From: Rhodobacteraceae bacterium QY30
GTDB taxonomy: Bacteria; Pseudomonadota; Alphaproteobacteria; Rhodobacterales; Rhodobacteraceae
Direction: 5' to 3'
Assembly: GCA_002356635.1 (NCBI GenBank)
Contig: CP023454.1
Location: 62,001-126,000 of the forward strand
DNA: 64,000 nt
Positions 7,612 through 16,813 of this stretch are shown here, piece by piece. A program made the translations under genes and the position numbers. Position 1 is the stretch's first letter. Each line of letters begins with the position of its first letter. Below the pieces are notes generated by a model. It saw only the letters and a program-made list of their open reading frames with translations, was not told the origin of the DNA and searched no databases.

Positions 7612-10600
7612 TCGCGTTCGTAGTAGATCCCGATCCCCGTGTTGCCGTCCGATTCCACCGTACCCCGCACCTTGGCGTGTTTCGACAGGTCCAGGTTCAG
7701 ATTCAACTCCGTCGTGCCATCCCCGCCCACCGTGATGTCGGTATAGACGTTGCTGGTAAGGTACTTCCCGGCCTTCAGCGCCAGGTTCCCGTCCTCGCCG
7801 GTCTGCACGTCCAGATCATCCAGCCCGAACGAACTGCGCAGGCGCGAAACCAGCCCGTCCCCGCCGCGGCCCGTCAGGGTCGCCACCGCCGAGGCAAGCT
7901 GCACCGCCTGGAAGGCCGACAGGCTGGTGACACCGCGGCCGAACAGAAGCTGCGCCACCACTTCCTCTTCGGGCAGTTGCGGGGAGGAGGTGAAGCGGAT
8001 CACAGGCGCCGAGGCCGGTCCCTCGATCACGATGGACACGTTCAGGTCGGTGGTATCGGTCGTTGCGACAAAGTGCAGGTAGGGCACGAGCGCCCCTTCC
8101 AGCGCCACATTTCCTTCCGTGATCTCGAACCGCTTGCCCAAAAGCGAAAGGCGGCCGCGGATCAGGCTGAAGCTGCCGATCGGCACCACGTTCGCGGTGG
8201 TTCCCGACAGCCGGACCGCACCGCCCAGTTCGGCGTCCAGTCCCCGGCCCCGGACGAAGATCCGGTTGGGCGCATCCACCTGGATGTCCAGTCCGTAGGC
8301 CCGCGCGGGCGCCCCGCCGCCTGCGCGTCCCCCGCCCGCGCCATTCAGGCCGGCCCTGTGGCGTGTTGCAACCACATCGGCCGGTGGTGCGATGTGCCGG
8401 ATCGGCTCGATATCGGCGAACCCCCCAAAGCCAGAGGTAGGCACCCGAAGCTCGGTTTCCCCAAGCGTGATCCCGCCGCGGATCATCGCACCCCCCGTCA
8501 AGGACCCCGCGATGGTCAGGCTGCCGCTGGCCGTGGTGTCGAACAGGTTGGGGTTGCGCAGCCGCACATCCTGCACCTCGACCGCGAGCGTGCCGTCGAA
8601 CGGCGGCGTCAGGGACACCGGGCCCGTCACTGAAATTGACCCCCCACCCGCGACAGCGCCCGCGGCACTGATCCGCGCCGTTCCGCCCGAAAGGTCGATA
8701 GTGGCGCGCAGCCCCTCCACCGCGATCCCCCGCGCCGGATCCGTCACCCGCAGACCCGCGGATTCGATCCGGCCAGACAGGTCGGCCAGCCGGGGCTGCC
8801 CCATCAACGCCAGATCGAAGCTGACCGGGCCTGCGATGTTGCGCTCGCCCAGGAACACGTTTGCCAACCCGGCCTGTGCGCTGCCCCGGATGACAAGATC
8901 CGCCTGACCCCCGCGGCCGATCGCGCCGGTGATCGTGGCGGATGTATTTCCCGGACCTCGCCCCGAAAGATCAACCTGCCATCCCTTCCCATCGTCCCGT
9001 GCCGTCCCCGCAAGCTCTGCCGGGCCGGGGAACTCGGGCACGATGACCCCCATGTTCGCCAGCCGCAGCCGCAGCTCGACCTGCTGGCGTCCGTCGCTGT
9101 CCGTTCCCCGCGCCGTTGCCGTCAGTTGCCCGGTGTTCAGGTCCAGCGATTCCAGAAGCACGGTCCCCCGGTTTTCCCGTGCCGACAGGGACAGGTCCGC
9201 GTTCCCGCCCAAAAGCCTGTCCGCCTCGGCCTGCCCCAGGCGCAGCGCCTTTCCCGTTCCCTCGACCTTCAACTGCCGCGCGCCGGGCTGGCCCGAAAGA
9301 GTCGCCGTTAAACGAAGCGCACCGCCATAGCGCGGCCCCATTGCCCCCAGATCCGGCAGGTTCGCATGGGCGGTCAGGTCTTGCATACCCGAACCGGATT
9401 CGACCATGCCCTGCACATCGGCCGACACCTGCGGATTTTCCACCCGCAGCGTCTCGATCCGCACGCGCCCCGCCGCCTCGGTCGCGTCCAGGGTGATCTG
9501 TGAACGCCCCTTCAGCAAGCCGTCGACTTCGGGAACGCCGATGGCCAGTTCCGCGCCGGTGCCATTCAACGTCACCCGGTTCACACCTCCTTCGGCCCGC
9601 AGCAGCGCCTTCGCCGACAGCGTGCCGCGGTAGCCGGCGCCCAGAACGGACAGGTCAGAAAACTCCAGGCTGGCGCTCAGGTCGCTGGCATCGGTCCGCA
9701 GCCAGCCCTTGGCCTGCGCGGTCAGCGTCCGCGCCGTGACGGACAGCGAACGCACCTCGGTCCCCGTTGTGTCGCGGCGCACGGATACTGCCACGCGCGA
9801 CGTGCCCGACAGCAGCCGGTCCGCCTCGGGCTGCGACAGGCGCAGATCCTGCCCGGTGATGTCGGCGGTCACATCGAAGGCCCCGCCCAGCAGGGTGAAG
9901 CTGCCCCGCGCCGTTCCCTGCGCCGACCCGCCCAACTCGCGCCCGGCAATCCCCGAAAAGCGGGACAGATCGTCCACCCGTCCGGTCACCTGCCCCACGA
10001 TCCGTGCGCCTTCCTCGGGATCGCTGATGGTTCCCTGGGCCGTCAGGTCCAGGCCCGCGCCCGAAACCGTAACCTCCGACAGTTCCAGCGGCATTGCTTC
10101 GCGCCAAGCGAAGGCCAGTTGCGCCTGAAGCCGGTCCCCCAGCATCCGCGCCATCGCCGAATCGGTCGAACTCAGCCCCAAGGCATCCAGCTTCAACCGA
10201 CCGTCGATTGCCGCCATGTCGGTGTTTCGGATCTTGCCCGTCCCGTTCAGACGGGCCGTGTCGATCCGCAGATCGGCGCGGCGGAACCGGGTCAGTTCGC
10301 CCTCCAGCAGCCAGTCATCGTTCCGCGCCGCATCGAAGGTAAAGCGCAGCTTGGCCGAACGGATGAAGGTATCTGCGCCAGTCGTCGGCAAAAGCAGGTC
10401 CGACTTGTCCGGCAGCCCAAGCGTGAGCGACAGGTTTGCCTTTCGCGGAACCCCGTCTGCATCCACCTCGGCCTGCCCCGACAGCAGCATGGCGCGCGCC
10501 GCGACCGTCAGTTCCGACAGCGCCAGCCCGCCATCGGGCTGAACGGCCCCGATGGCGACCACGCGCGACTGCGGACCGAAGAAGCGCTGGTATTCGGGCC

Positions 10601-11447
10601 GAAGCAACGGTGCGACATCGCCTTCCACTTCGGCATGAAACCCGCGTTGCGGAGCGGCTTGGCCTTCAACGGGCGTGGCCGTCATCTGCACCGTGCCGCC
10701 AAGCCGCCGCTGGTTATCGGTCGACAGGGCAATGTCGGCCTTGAACGTGTCGATCACGCCCGCGCCATGCAGCGCCAATGTCACCGATGGCGCACCGGGC
10801 AGCCGCAGCCACGTCGCCGCCAGGCCACCCGGCCCCTCGTTCAGCAACAGATCCAGCATCAGTTGCCGGCTTTCGTTGGCGTAGGATCCCTTCAGGGTGA
10901 TCTCGCCATTTTTCCCGTCGATCCGCTTCAGCGACAGGTCCGCCCGGCCCTCGCCGCCCTCCAGCGCCATCGTCCCGTTGATCGCCACTTCCGCGGGCTG
11001 GCCCAGCAGCGGCGCACCCAGGCTGACCTTGTCGGCGCGGATCACGCCGATGTCGACCGACACCGGCAGGTCCGGCAGCGAAAACCCCTTGGCTTCGGCC
11101 TTGACACCCCCCTCGGGCAAAGGTGCGCGGGGCACGTCGATGCTGGCCGCGGACAGTTCCTCAACCTCGATCCGGCCCGAAAGCAGGGCCGCGCGGTCCC
11201 AGGAAATCGCGCCGTCGTTGATGGTCAGCCAGACTCCCTGATCATCGGCAATGGTCATGCGCCGGAAGGTGGCGCGGGAAGACAGTGCCCCTGTGAACCC
11301 GTCGATGCTGACGGTCCGGCCAAGGCCCGACAGGTTCCTCTCTAGGAAAGAGGTCAGATAGCCCTTGTCGGCTTCGCTGGTCGTGTCCTGCGCCAAGCTG
11401 GCGAAGGGCAGGCAACCAAGGACAAGTGCCAGAAGGAGCCGCCGCAT
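7605..11447 (-). CDS. tamB: TamB translocation and assembly module protein (DUF490)
   Basis: This 1280-residue protein has an N-terminal signal sequence/anchor (MRRLLLALVLGCLPFASLA), a long repetitive beta-rich AsmA-like body and the conserved C-terminal DUF490/TamB domain (GRLSLLGKRFEITEGNV, then GRGVTSLSAFQ near the end). TamB spans the periplasm from the inner membrane and works with TamA in outer-membrane protein insertion and lipid transport. It lies directly downstream of tamA, with start and stop sharing one base (TGATG). The length is normal for the family. Confidence 0.93.
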   Translation of the reverse strand: MRRLLLALVLGCLPFASLAQDTTSEADKGYLTSFLERNLSGLGRTVSIDGFTGALSSRATFRRMTIADDQGVWLTINDGAISWDRAALLSGRIEVEELSAASIDVPRAPLPEGGVKAEAKGFSLPDLPVSVDIGVIRADKVSLGAPLLGQPAEVAINGTMALEGGEGRADLSLKRIDGKNGEITLKGSYANESRQLMLDLLLNEGPGGLAATWLRLPGAPSVTLALHGAGVIDTFKADIALSTDNQRRLGGTVQMTATPVEGQAAPQRGFHAEVEGDVAPLLRPEYQRFFGPQSRVVAIGAVQPDGGLALSELTVAARAMLLSGQAEVDADGVPRKANLSLTLGLPDKSDLLLPTTGADTFIRSAKLRFTFDAARNDDWLLEGELTRFRRADLRIDTARLNGTGKIRNTDMAAIDGRLKLDALGLSSTDSAMARMLGDRLQAQLAFAWREAMPLELSEVTVSGAGLDLTAQGTISDPEEGARIVGQVTGRVDDLSRFSGIAGRELGGSAQGTARGSFTLLGGAFDVTADITGQDLRLSQPEADRLLSGTSRVAVSVRRDTTGTEVRSLSVTARTLTAQAKGWLRTDASDLSASLEFSDLSVLGAGYRGTLSAKALLRAEGGVNRVTLNGTGAELAIGVPEVDGLLKGRSQITLDATEAAGRVRIETLRVENPQVSADVQGMVESGSGMQDLTAHANLPDLGAMGPRYGGALRLTATLSGQPGARQLKVEGTGKALRLGQAEADRLLGGNADLSLSARENRGTVLLESLDLNTGQLTATARGTDSDGRQQVELRLRLANMGVIVPEFPGPAELAGTARDDGKGWQVDLSGRGPGNTSATITGAIGRGGQADLVIRGSAQAGLANVFLGERNIAGPVSFDLALMGQPRLADLSGRIESAGLRVTDPARGIAVEGLRATIDLSGGTARISAAGAVAGGGSISVTGPVSLTPPFDGTLAVEVQDVRLRNPNLFDTTASGSLTIAGSLTGGAMIRGGITLGETELRVPTSGFGGFADIEPIRHIAPPADVVATRHRAGLNGAGGGRAGGGAPARAYGLDIQVDAPNRIFVRGRGLDAELGGAVRLSGTTANVVPIGSFSLIRGRLSLLGKRFEITEGNVALEGALVPYLHFVATTDTTDLNVSIVIEGPASAPVIRFTSSPQLPEEEVVAQLLFGRGVTSLSAFQAVQLASAVATLTGRGGDGLVSRLRSSFGLDDLDVQTGEDGNLALKAGKYLTSNVYTDITVGGDGTTELNLNLDLSKHAKVRGTVESDGNTGIGIYYERDY

Positions 11448-13273
11448 CAGAAGGCCTGCCCGATACCAAGATAGACCTGCACCCCGTCCCCGGTGTTTCC
11501 ACCGACCGGCATCGCCACGTCCAGCCGGATCGGCCCGATGGGGGTGGCATAGCGCACGCCGACCCCAGCCCCCGCGTGCCAGCCGTCCAGACCGCCGAAG
11601 AATTCCTCGGCGCTGACATAGCCCGCATCCGCGAAGGCAACCGCGCCGATGGTGCGCGTCACGTCCACCCGCGCCTCGACCGAGGCGGCGGCAAAGCTCA
11701 TGCCGCCGGTGCGGAGCTGGGCAGGCCCCGCCCGCAGCACATTGACGCCCAGCGATTGGTAGGGCTGGCCTCGCACCGTCCCGCCGCCACCGGAATAGAA
11801 CAGGTAGTCGCGCGGCGTGGACAGCAACGTCGGCCCGACGACCGTTCCCAGCTGCACCCGCGCTGCCAGGACGACCTTGTCGTCGACACCAAACCCCCGG
11901 TAGACCCGGCCGTCGGCTGTCAGCTGCGCGCCGTTGCCGGTTGAACCGAAGCCCAGGAAAGGCGTTGCCGCCGCACCCAGATAGAACCCTTTCGACGCAT
12001 CCAGCGGCTTGTCCCGCCTGTCCCAGACCAGCGTCGTCGGAAAGGCCACCAGCCGGTATTGCCGCTTGCCGTTCCCCCGGAAGGTCACGTCTGATGCCTC
12101 ATAGCGCAGCCCGGCCGTGACCGTCAGTTGCGGGCTGAATTCCTGCGACAGGCCGAAGCCAAGCTTCAGCTTGTCCTGATCGAAATCGGCCTCGTTCAGA
12201 TGCTCGATCCCGGCCTCGGCATAGGCAGTGGTGTCGCGCGAAAAGGTGGCGGGCCGGTCCAGGCGCACGCCCAGCTTGTAGTCCGTTCCACCCGTCGATC
12301 CGGAAATGCCCGTAACTTCGCCGTCGATCCGCAGCCGCTCGGCGCCACCGAACAGGTTGCGGTGCATCCAGTAGGCGGTCAGCGCGGCGCCGTCCGCCGT
12401 CGACCATTCCGCCCCGGCGCCCATCCGGCGCTTTTTCTCCTCGACCAGGCCCAGGTGATAACCCAGCGTGTTGCCTGGCCCCAGCTCCTCATCCTCGGTC
12501 AGGGTTACCGACTTGAAGACCCCGGTCCGATGCAGACGCCGGACAACGGCATCCAGTTCCTTGGGATCGAAACGCTTGCCGGTCGGGAAATCCGCGATCT
12601 TGGCCAGGCGTTCCGGCCTCATCCGCTGATAACCCTCCATCGTCAGTCGTCCGAAGGTTACGACCGGGCCGGGGCGCAGGTAGATCCAGCTGTCCACCGT
12701 ATGGCTGCGATGGTCTGCGGTGATCTTCTGGTCCTCGACCTTCGCCTTGGCATGGCCAAGCGTGCGCCAGCCTTCGATCCCGGCACTGGCAGCCGCCACG
12801 ATCGCAGTCGAACGGGCCGGTGCGGTGTCCAGGTAATCGCGCGGAAGTTCGGTTCCGGGGGCATAGGGTCGCATCCGCGCCTGACGGAAGGTGAAAAGTG
12901 GCCCCGGATCGACGGTAACCGCAATGGTGCGGATCACCCCAGGCACATCCAGCGGGGCAATGTCGGATGCTTCGCGCCCGTCGATCAGGATGTGGATGAC
13001 GCCGCCATAGCGACCCTCGGCGTAAAGAGCGCCCAACAGCCGGCCATAGTCGGCACGGGCGGCGGCGAACAGGTCTTGCGGATCGTCCGCGGTCTTGTCC
13101 CGGGCAGACTGGGCCAGCAGCGATGCCCCGAACAGCACGTCGCGCAGATCCTTGCCGGCACCGGGCGTCTGGAACAGGAACTGGTCCAGCGCAAGGACGG
13201 GTGACGCCCAGGCAATCGCCCCCGCCACCAGCGCTGCAAGACCGGCCCTGCCCCGCCCCTGTCCCCGCGTCAT
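11447..13273 (-). CDS. tamA: TamA outer-membrane BamA-family protein
   Basis: This 608-residue protein has a signal peptide (about 1-28, ending SPVLA), POTRA-type repeats (about 100-280) and a 16-strand Omp85 barrel at the C-terminus (RLVAFPTTLVWDRRDKPLDA, VRYATPIGPIRLDVA). It ends in a terminal aromatic residue (GIGQAF) typical of beta-barrels. It pairs with TamB, which overlaps its stop. The ATG at 13273 has a purine-rich GGGCGGACGG just upstream. Confidence 0.93.
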   Translation of the reverse strand: MTRGQGRGRAGLAALVAGAIAWASPVLALDQFLFQTPGAGKDLRDVLFGASLLAQSARDKTADDPQDLFAAARADYGRLLGALYAEGRYGGVIHILIDGREASDIAPLDVPGVIRTIAVTVDPGPLFTFRQARMRPYAPGTELPRDYLDTAPARSTAIVAAASAGIEGWRTLGHAKAKVEDQKITADHRSHTVDSWIYLRPGPVVTFGRLTMEGYQRMRPERLAKIADFPTGKRFDPKELDAVVRRLHRTGVFKSVTLTEDEELGPGNTLGYHLGLVEEKKRRMGAGAEWSTADGAALTAYWMHRNLFGGAERLRIDGEVTGISGSTGGTDYKLGVRLDRPATFSRDTTAYAEAGIEHLNEADFDQDKLKLGFGLSQEFSPQLTVTAGLRYEASDVTFRGNGKRQYRLVAFPTTLVWDRRDKPLDASKGFYLGAAATPFLGFGSTGNGAQLTADGRVYRGFGVDDKVVLAARVQLGTVVGPTLLSTPRDYLFYSGGGGTVRGQPYQSLGVNVLRAGPAQLRTGGMSFAAASVEARVDVTRTIGAVAFADAGYVSAEEFFGGLDGWHAGAGVGVRYATPIGPIRLDVAMPVGGNTGDGVQVYLGIGQAF

Positions 13274-13444
13274 CCGTCCGCCCTTGTCATCAACCGCTCC
13301 ATGCGCGCCTTGGGCGAAGCTGCGGTCGCCCGCCCCATTGCCGTCACACTCGCAGGATCAGGATGCAAATGCCAGACCGGATGGTCGGGTTCCCCAATGC
13401 GCGGGATGGGCCGGGCCGGAAGGGCGGGACGGATCGGCGGCAAG

Positions 13445-13473
13445 CTGCCCGCCCGGCATGCGCGGGCGGGCAG
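13445..13473 (-). terminator. Hairpin downstream of secB
   Basis: CTGCCCGCCC and GGGCGGGCAG form a ten-base stem at 13445-13473, starting six bases past the secB stop. No T-run follows on the minus strand, so it may only stabilise mRNA or act as a weak terminator between secB and tamA. Confidence 0.45.
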
Positions 13474-13479
13474 GAAAGA

Positions 13480-13968
13480 TCAGGACACTTGCGCCGGTTG
13501 GGCCTGGCGACGTGCCAGTTCCTGACGGTAAAGCGCCAGGAAATCGACGTTGTCGATGTTCAGGGGCGGGAAGCCGCCGTCCCGCGTTACGTCCGAGACG
13601 ATGCGGCGGACGTAGGGAAACAGCATCCGCGGGCATTCGATCAGCAGGAAGGGATGCAGCTGATCCTCGGGGACGCCCTCGACGTGAAAGATCCCGCCGT
13701 ATTCCAGTTCCAGCAGGAACAGCGTGCTGCCGTCGCTTTTGTTGGTCGATGTGACCTTGAACTTGTTCAGCACTTCATACTGGTTGTCGACGGCGCGCTT
13801 GCGCGCATCCAGCGACACCGCCACCTGGATTTCGGGCTGCACGTCGGCGCCCGACAGGCCCTTCTGCGCCACCGCATTCTCGAACGACAGGTCGCGGATG
13901 TATTGTGCCAGCACCTGCATCCTGACCTGCGGTGCCTCGGGCGCGGCGCCGTTGCCGTTTTCAGCCAT
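13480..13968 (-). CDS. secB: SecB protein-export chaperone
   Basis: This 162-residue protein has the SecB signatures YIRDLSFENA near residue 25, an acidic beta-sheet core, and LFPYVRRIVSDVTRDGGFPPL near 125-145. SecB is a cytosolic tetramer that keeps preproteins unfolded and delivers them to SecA. Placement next to tamAB and fxsA fits an envelope-biogenesis neighbourhood. A hairpin follows its stop. Length is typical. Confidence 0.96.
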   Translation of the reverse strand: MAENGNGAAPEAPQVRMQVLAQYIRDLSFENAVAQKGLSGADVQPEIQVAVSLDARKRAVDNQYEVLNKFKVTSTNKSDGSTLFLLELEYGGIFHVEGVPEDQLHPFLLIECPRMLFPYVRRIVSDVTRDGGFPPLNIDNVDFLALYRQELARRQAQPAQVS

Positions 13969-14049
13969 GAACGTTTTCTCCCGGAAACTGAGTTCTGGGG
14001 CGGTTTAGCACCTTGCGGCCCGCGCCTCAATCGGCTGCGGGCCGAAGCC

Positions 14050-14556
14050 TCAGTCAGGTTGGGTCCAGCCCGAGGGCCGTCGCGGGCGCGGCGGCAGCCG
14101 GGGTTCGTCCGGGTCAACCTCATAGAACTCGGCGTCGATGATGGTGGTGCGGCGGCGGTCAGCGCCATAGGAGGCAAAGGGATCCTGGCCGAAGGCCGCC
14201 GCCTGGGCCATGGTCGCCCGCCGCGCGATCTGCCCGATCACCCAGCGCCGCACGGCCGGGACGACCAGCGCCAGCGCGGCCAGGTCGCTGAGGAAACCCG
14301 GAACCATGAACAGGAACCCCGCCAGCGCGATCAGGGCGCCATGCGCCATCGGCTGCGACGGATCGGTCATCGTGGCCAGACGGTTGCGCAGGTCGTTCAT
14401 CACCATGATGCCCTGCATCCGCACCAGCCAGACCCCGACCGCGCCTGCACCAAAGATCAGCAGCAGCGTCGGAAGAATTCCCAACAGCCCGCCCACCTTG
14501 ATGAACAACGCAATCTCGAGCACGGGCCAGAGAAGCAACAGCCACAGGAACGACAT
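14050..14556 (-). CDS. fxsA: FxsA family membrane protein
   Basis: This 168-residue protein has three to four hydrophobic helices and the FxsA core (LLLLWPVLEIALFIKVG at the start, FLFMVPGFLSDLAALALVVP in the middle). Its tail is charged and proline-rich. E. coli FxsA affects phage T7 exclusion by F plasmids, but its cellular role is unclear. I start it at the ATG at 14556, five bases after AAAGGGG, rather than at the GTG six bases earlier, which would overlap that site. It is divergent from the Tim44-like gene. Confidence 0.88.
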   Translation of the reverse strand: MSFLWLLLLWPVLEIALFIKVGGLLGILPTLLLIFGAGAVGVWLVRMQGIMVMNDLRNRLATMTDPSQPMAHGALIALAGFLFMVPGFLSDLAALALVVPAVRRWVIGQIARRATMAQAAAFGQDPFASYGADRRRTTIIDAEFYEVDPDEPRLPPRPRRPSGWTQPD

Positions 14557-14676
14557 CCGCACCCCTTTCGGTTCGACAGCGCCGGTGGACTTGACGGCAC
14601 CCGCATCTTACATAAGTGGAGGTTGACCGGTAACCAAGATGCACCGGTCTTTCGCATTTTCAGGAAGGATAGCGAT

Positions 14677-15339
14677 ATGTCGGGTGCCATCATTCAACTG
14701 ATCGTGTTGGCGGGCGTCGCGCTGTTCCTGATCCTGAAGCTGCGCGGGGTCCTGGGGTCGCGCGAAGGGTTCGAGAAGCCCGCGATCACCGAAGTGCGCC
14801 GCGAAGGTTTTGCGCCGCGTGGCAATCCCGATGTCATCGAGGGCGGGCCGGACCGTGACATCACCGACCACGTTCCGCAGGATTCCGATGCTGCCCGCGC
14901 GCTGTCAGGGATGAAACTGGCCGAGCCAAGCTTCAATGTTTCGCAGTTCCTGCAAGGCGCGCGCGGTGCCTATGAAATGATCCTGATGGCCTTCGACCGG
15001 GGTGAACTGGACAAGATCAAGCCGTTCCTTGGCCCCGAGGTCTACGACAGCTTCGAACAGGTTGTGCGTGCGCGTCGTGAAAAGGGGATCACGCTGGAAT
15101 CGAACTTCATCGGTCTTCGGGAATTGGCGCTGACGGATGCGCGCTATGATCGCAGCACGGGCGAAGCGGAAATCACCGTGCGCTTCGGCGGAGAACTGAC
15201 CTCGGTCGCGCGCGACAGCACCGGTCAGATCGTCGAGGGGAACCCGCGCGAAAGCCGCCGCCAGCGCGATATCTGGACCTTTGAACGGCACATCGGCTCG
15301 AACGATCCGAACTGGCGTCTGGTCGCGACCGGCGAGTGA
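14677..15339 (+). CDS. Tim44-like domain protein
   Basis: This 220-residue protein has an N-terminal membrane anchor (about 3-22, IIQLIVLAGVALFLILKLRG) and a C-terminal Tim44 domain (about 75-218, LQGARGAYEMILMAFDRGEL; ending WTFER and NWRLVATGE). Bacterial Tim44-domain proteins are inner-membrane-linked relatives of the mitochondrial import motor subunit; their role in bacteria is unsettled. The ATG at 14677 follows an AGGAAGGAT site. It is first in a tight operon with mltA and smr (overlapping starts and stops). Confidence 0.88.
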   Translation: MSGAIIQLIVLAGVALFLILKLRGVLGSREGFEKPAITEVRREGFAPRGNPDVIEGGPDRDITDHVPQDSDAARALSGMKLAEPSFNVSQFLQGARGAYEMILMAFDRGELDKIKPFLGPEVYDSFEQVVRARREKGITLESNFIGLRELALTDARYDRSTGEAEITVRFGGELTSVARDSTGQIVEGNPRESRRQRDIWTFERHIGSNDPNWRLVATGE

Positions 15340-16229
15340 TGCCCCCGTCCCGGGCCGACACCGACCCCGCAAGCCTTCCCGGCTGGTCCGAGGACGACCA
15401 TGCGGCGGCGCTGACCGCCTATGCCCTCACGGTGGATCAACTGCCGGCGCATTGGCCGCGACCGGACGGATCTTCGGCACGGGGTTTCCTTGAAAACCAC
15501 TTTCGCTGTCTGGCACCGCAGGACGCCCTGGTGACAGGATATTACGAGCCGGAACTGAACGGCTCTGCCGTCGAAACTCCAAGGTTCCGTTTTCCGCTTC
15601 ACGCCCTGCCGCCGATGGATCGCACACCCTGGTTCACGCGTGCCGAGATTCAGGAGGGCCGCCGTCTGCGCGGACGTGAACTGGTCTGGCTGGATGATCC
15701 GCTGGAGGCGTTCCTGGCGCAGGTTCAGGGATCGGTCCGCCTGCGCCTGCCTGACGGCTCGGTGCTGCGTCTGGGCTACGCGGGCCGGAACGGACATCCC
15801 TACCGCTCGATCGGGGCCGAGCTGGTGGCCCGCGGGGCGGTCAGCGCCGATGCGATCTCGACCGAGGCGATCCGTGATTGGGCCAGGGCGAACCCCGATC
15901 AGTTGGACGGATTGCTGCGCTGCAATCCTTCATACGTCTTTTTCCGCACCCTGGATCTGCACGCGGACCTTGGTCCTCTGGGCGCTTTGGGAACGACAGT
16001 CCTCTCGGGGCGCAGCGTGGCCGCCGATCCGGCCGTCCCCGGCGGGGCCCTGGTCTGGCTGGCGGGCGCGGGACTGAACCGGCTGACGGTCGTCCACGAT
16101 CGCGGCAGCGCCATCACCGGAAGCCGCATCGACCTGTTCTGCGGCACCGGACCATCTGCGGGCGATCTGGCCAGCGGCATGAAGATCGCGGCCCGGACGG
16201 TGGCCCTGATCCCGAAGGCTTGGTCATGA
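15339..16229 (+). CDS. mltA: MltA-family lytic murein transglycosylase
   Basis: This 296-residue protein has the MltA core: LVTGYYEPELNGS near residue 70, the 3D-type C-terminal barrel with VVHDRGSAITGSRIDLFCGT (Asp residues of the catalytic barrel retained) and a terminal LIPK. The enzyme cleaves peptidoglycan to 1,6-anhydro sugars. Unusually, no signal peptide or lipobox is visible from either the ATG at 15339 or the GTG at 15336, and the upstream in-frame sequence is not signal-like. It overlaps the Tim44-like stop (TGATG) and the smr start (ATGA). The anhydro sugars could feed recycling of the amgK/murU type found at 28-30 kb. Confidence 0.88.
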   Translation: MPPSRADTDPASLPGWSEDDHAAALTAYALTVDQLPAHWPRPDGSSARGFLENHFRCLAPQDALVTGYYEPELNGSAVETPRFRFPLHALPPMDRTPWFTRAEIQEGRRLRGRELVWLDDPLEAFLAQVQGSVRLRLPDGSVLRLGYAGRNGHPYRSIGAELVARGAVSADAISTEAIRDWARANPDQLDGLLRCNPSYVFFRTLDLHADLGPLGALGTTVLSGRSVAADPAVPGGALVWLAGAGLNRLTVVHDRGSAITGSRIDLFCGTGPSAGDLASGMKIAARTVALIPKAWS

Positions 16230-16813
16230 GCCGCCGCCGCGTCCTGTCCCCGGAAGAGCGCGAGATCTGGGCGCGCGTTGCCCATACTGCCCAACCCATG
16301 CACCCCGCGCTGAAGGCCGCCCACCCGGCGGAGCCGCGCCCTGCCCCGCAACTTCCCCTGCCAAAGCCGCCCCTGCGTGAATTCACGATCGGCGAAGCGG
16401 CCCGCCCCCTGCCCCACGGCCATGATATCCTGCCGCCGCTTGAGGATCGTCTGGCCCAGCAGCCGCTGCGCATGGATCGCAAGACCCACCAGCAGATGGT
16501 CCGCGGCAAGACCGCGCCCGAAGGCCGGATTGACCTGCACGGCATGACGCTGGCCGAGGCACATCCGGAACTGATCCACTTCATCCTGCGCGCCCATGAA
16601 ACCGGCAAGCGACTGGTCCTGGTCATCACCGGCAAGGGCAAGCCGCGCGACGACTGGGGGCCGATCCCCACCCGCCTGGGCATCCTGCGCCATCAAGTGC
16701 CCTTGTGGCTGACCCAGCCGCCGCTGGGATCAGTCGTCATGCAGATTGCACCCGCGCATCTGAAGCATGGCGGCACCGGCGCCTATTACGTCTACCTGCG
16801 CCGCGGCCGCTGA
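16226..16813 (+). CDS. Smr/MutS2 domain protein
   Basis: This 195-residue protein has a proline-rich N-terminal half and a C-terminal Smr domain (about 105-195) with the IDLHGMT motif, ITGKGK and a terminal YYVYLRR. Smr domains are nucleases acting on DNA or RNA, and stand-alone versions in proteobacteria are about this size. It overlaps mltA by ATGA. It ends exactly adjacent to the stop of the convergent hydrolase. Confidence 0.88.
   Translation: MSRRRVLSPEEREIWARVAHTAQPMHPALKAAHPAEPRPAPQLPLPKPPLREFTIGEAARPLPHGHDILPPLEDRLAQQPLRMDRKTHQQMVRGKTAPEGRIDLHGMTLAEAHPELIHFILRAHETGKRLVLVITGKGKPRDDWGPIPTRLGILRHQVPLWLTQPPLGSVVMQIAPAHLKHGGTGAYYVYLRRGR

Noticed and set aside
10119-11345. Long plus-strand open frame opposite tamB (and similar ones opposite addA, addB, regB, cheA and tamA)
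   Set aside because: These are high-GC antisense shadows, rich in Arg, Pro, Gly and Gln, with no ribosome sites or family motifs. The minus-strand genes are clear.
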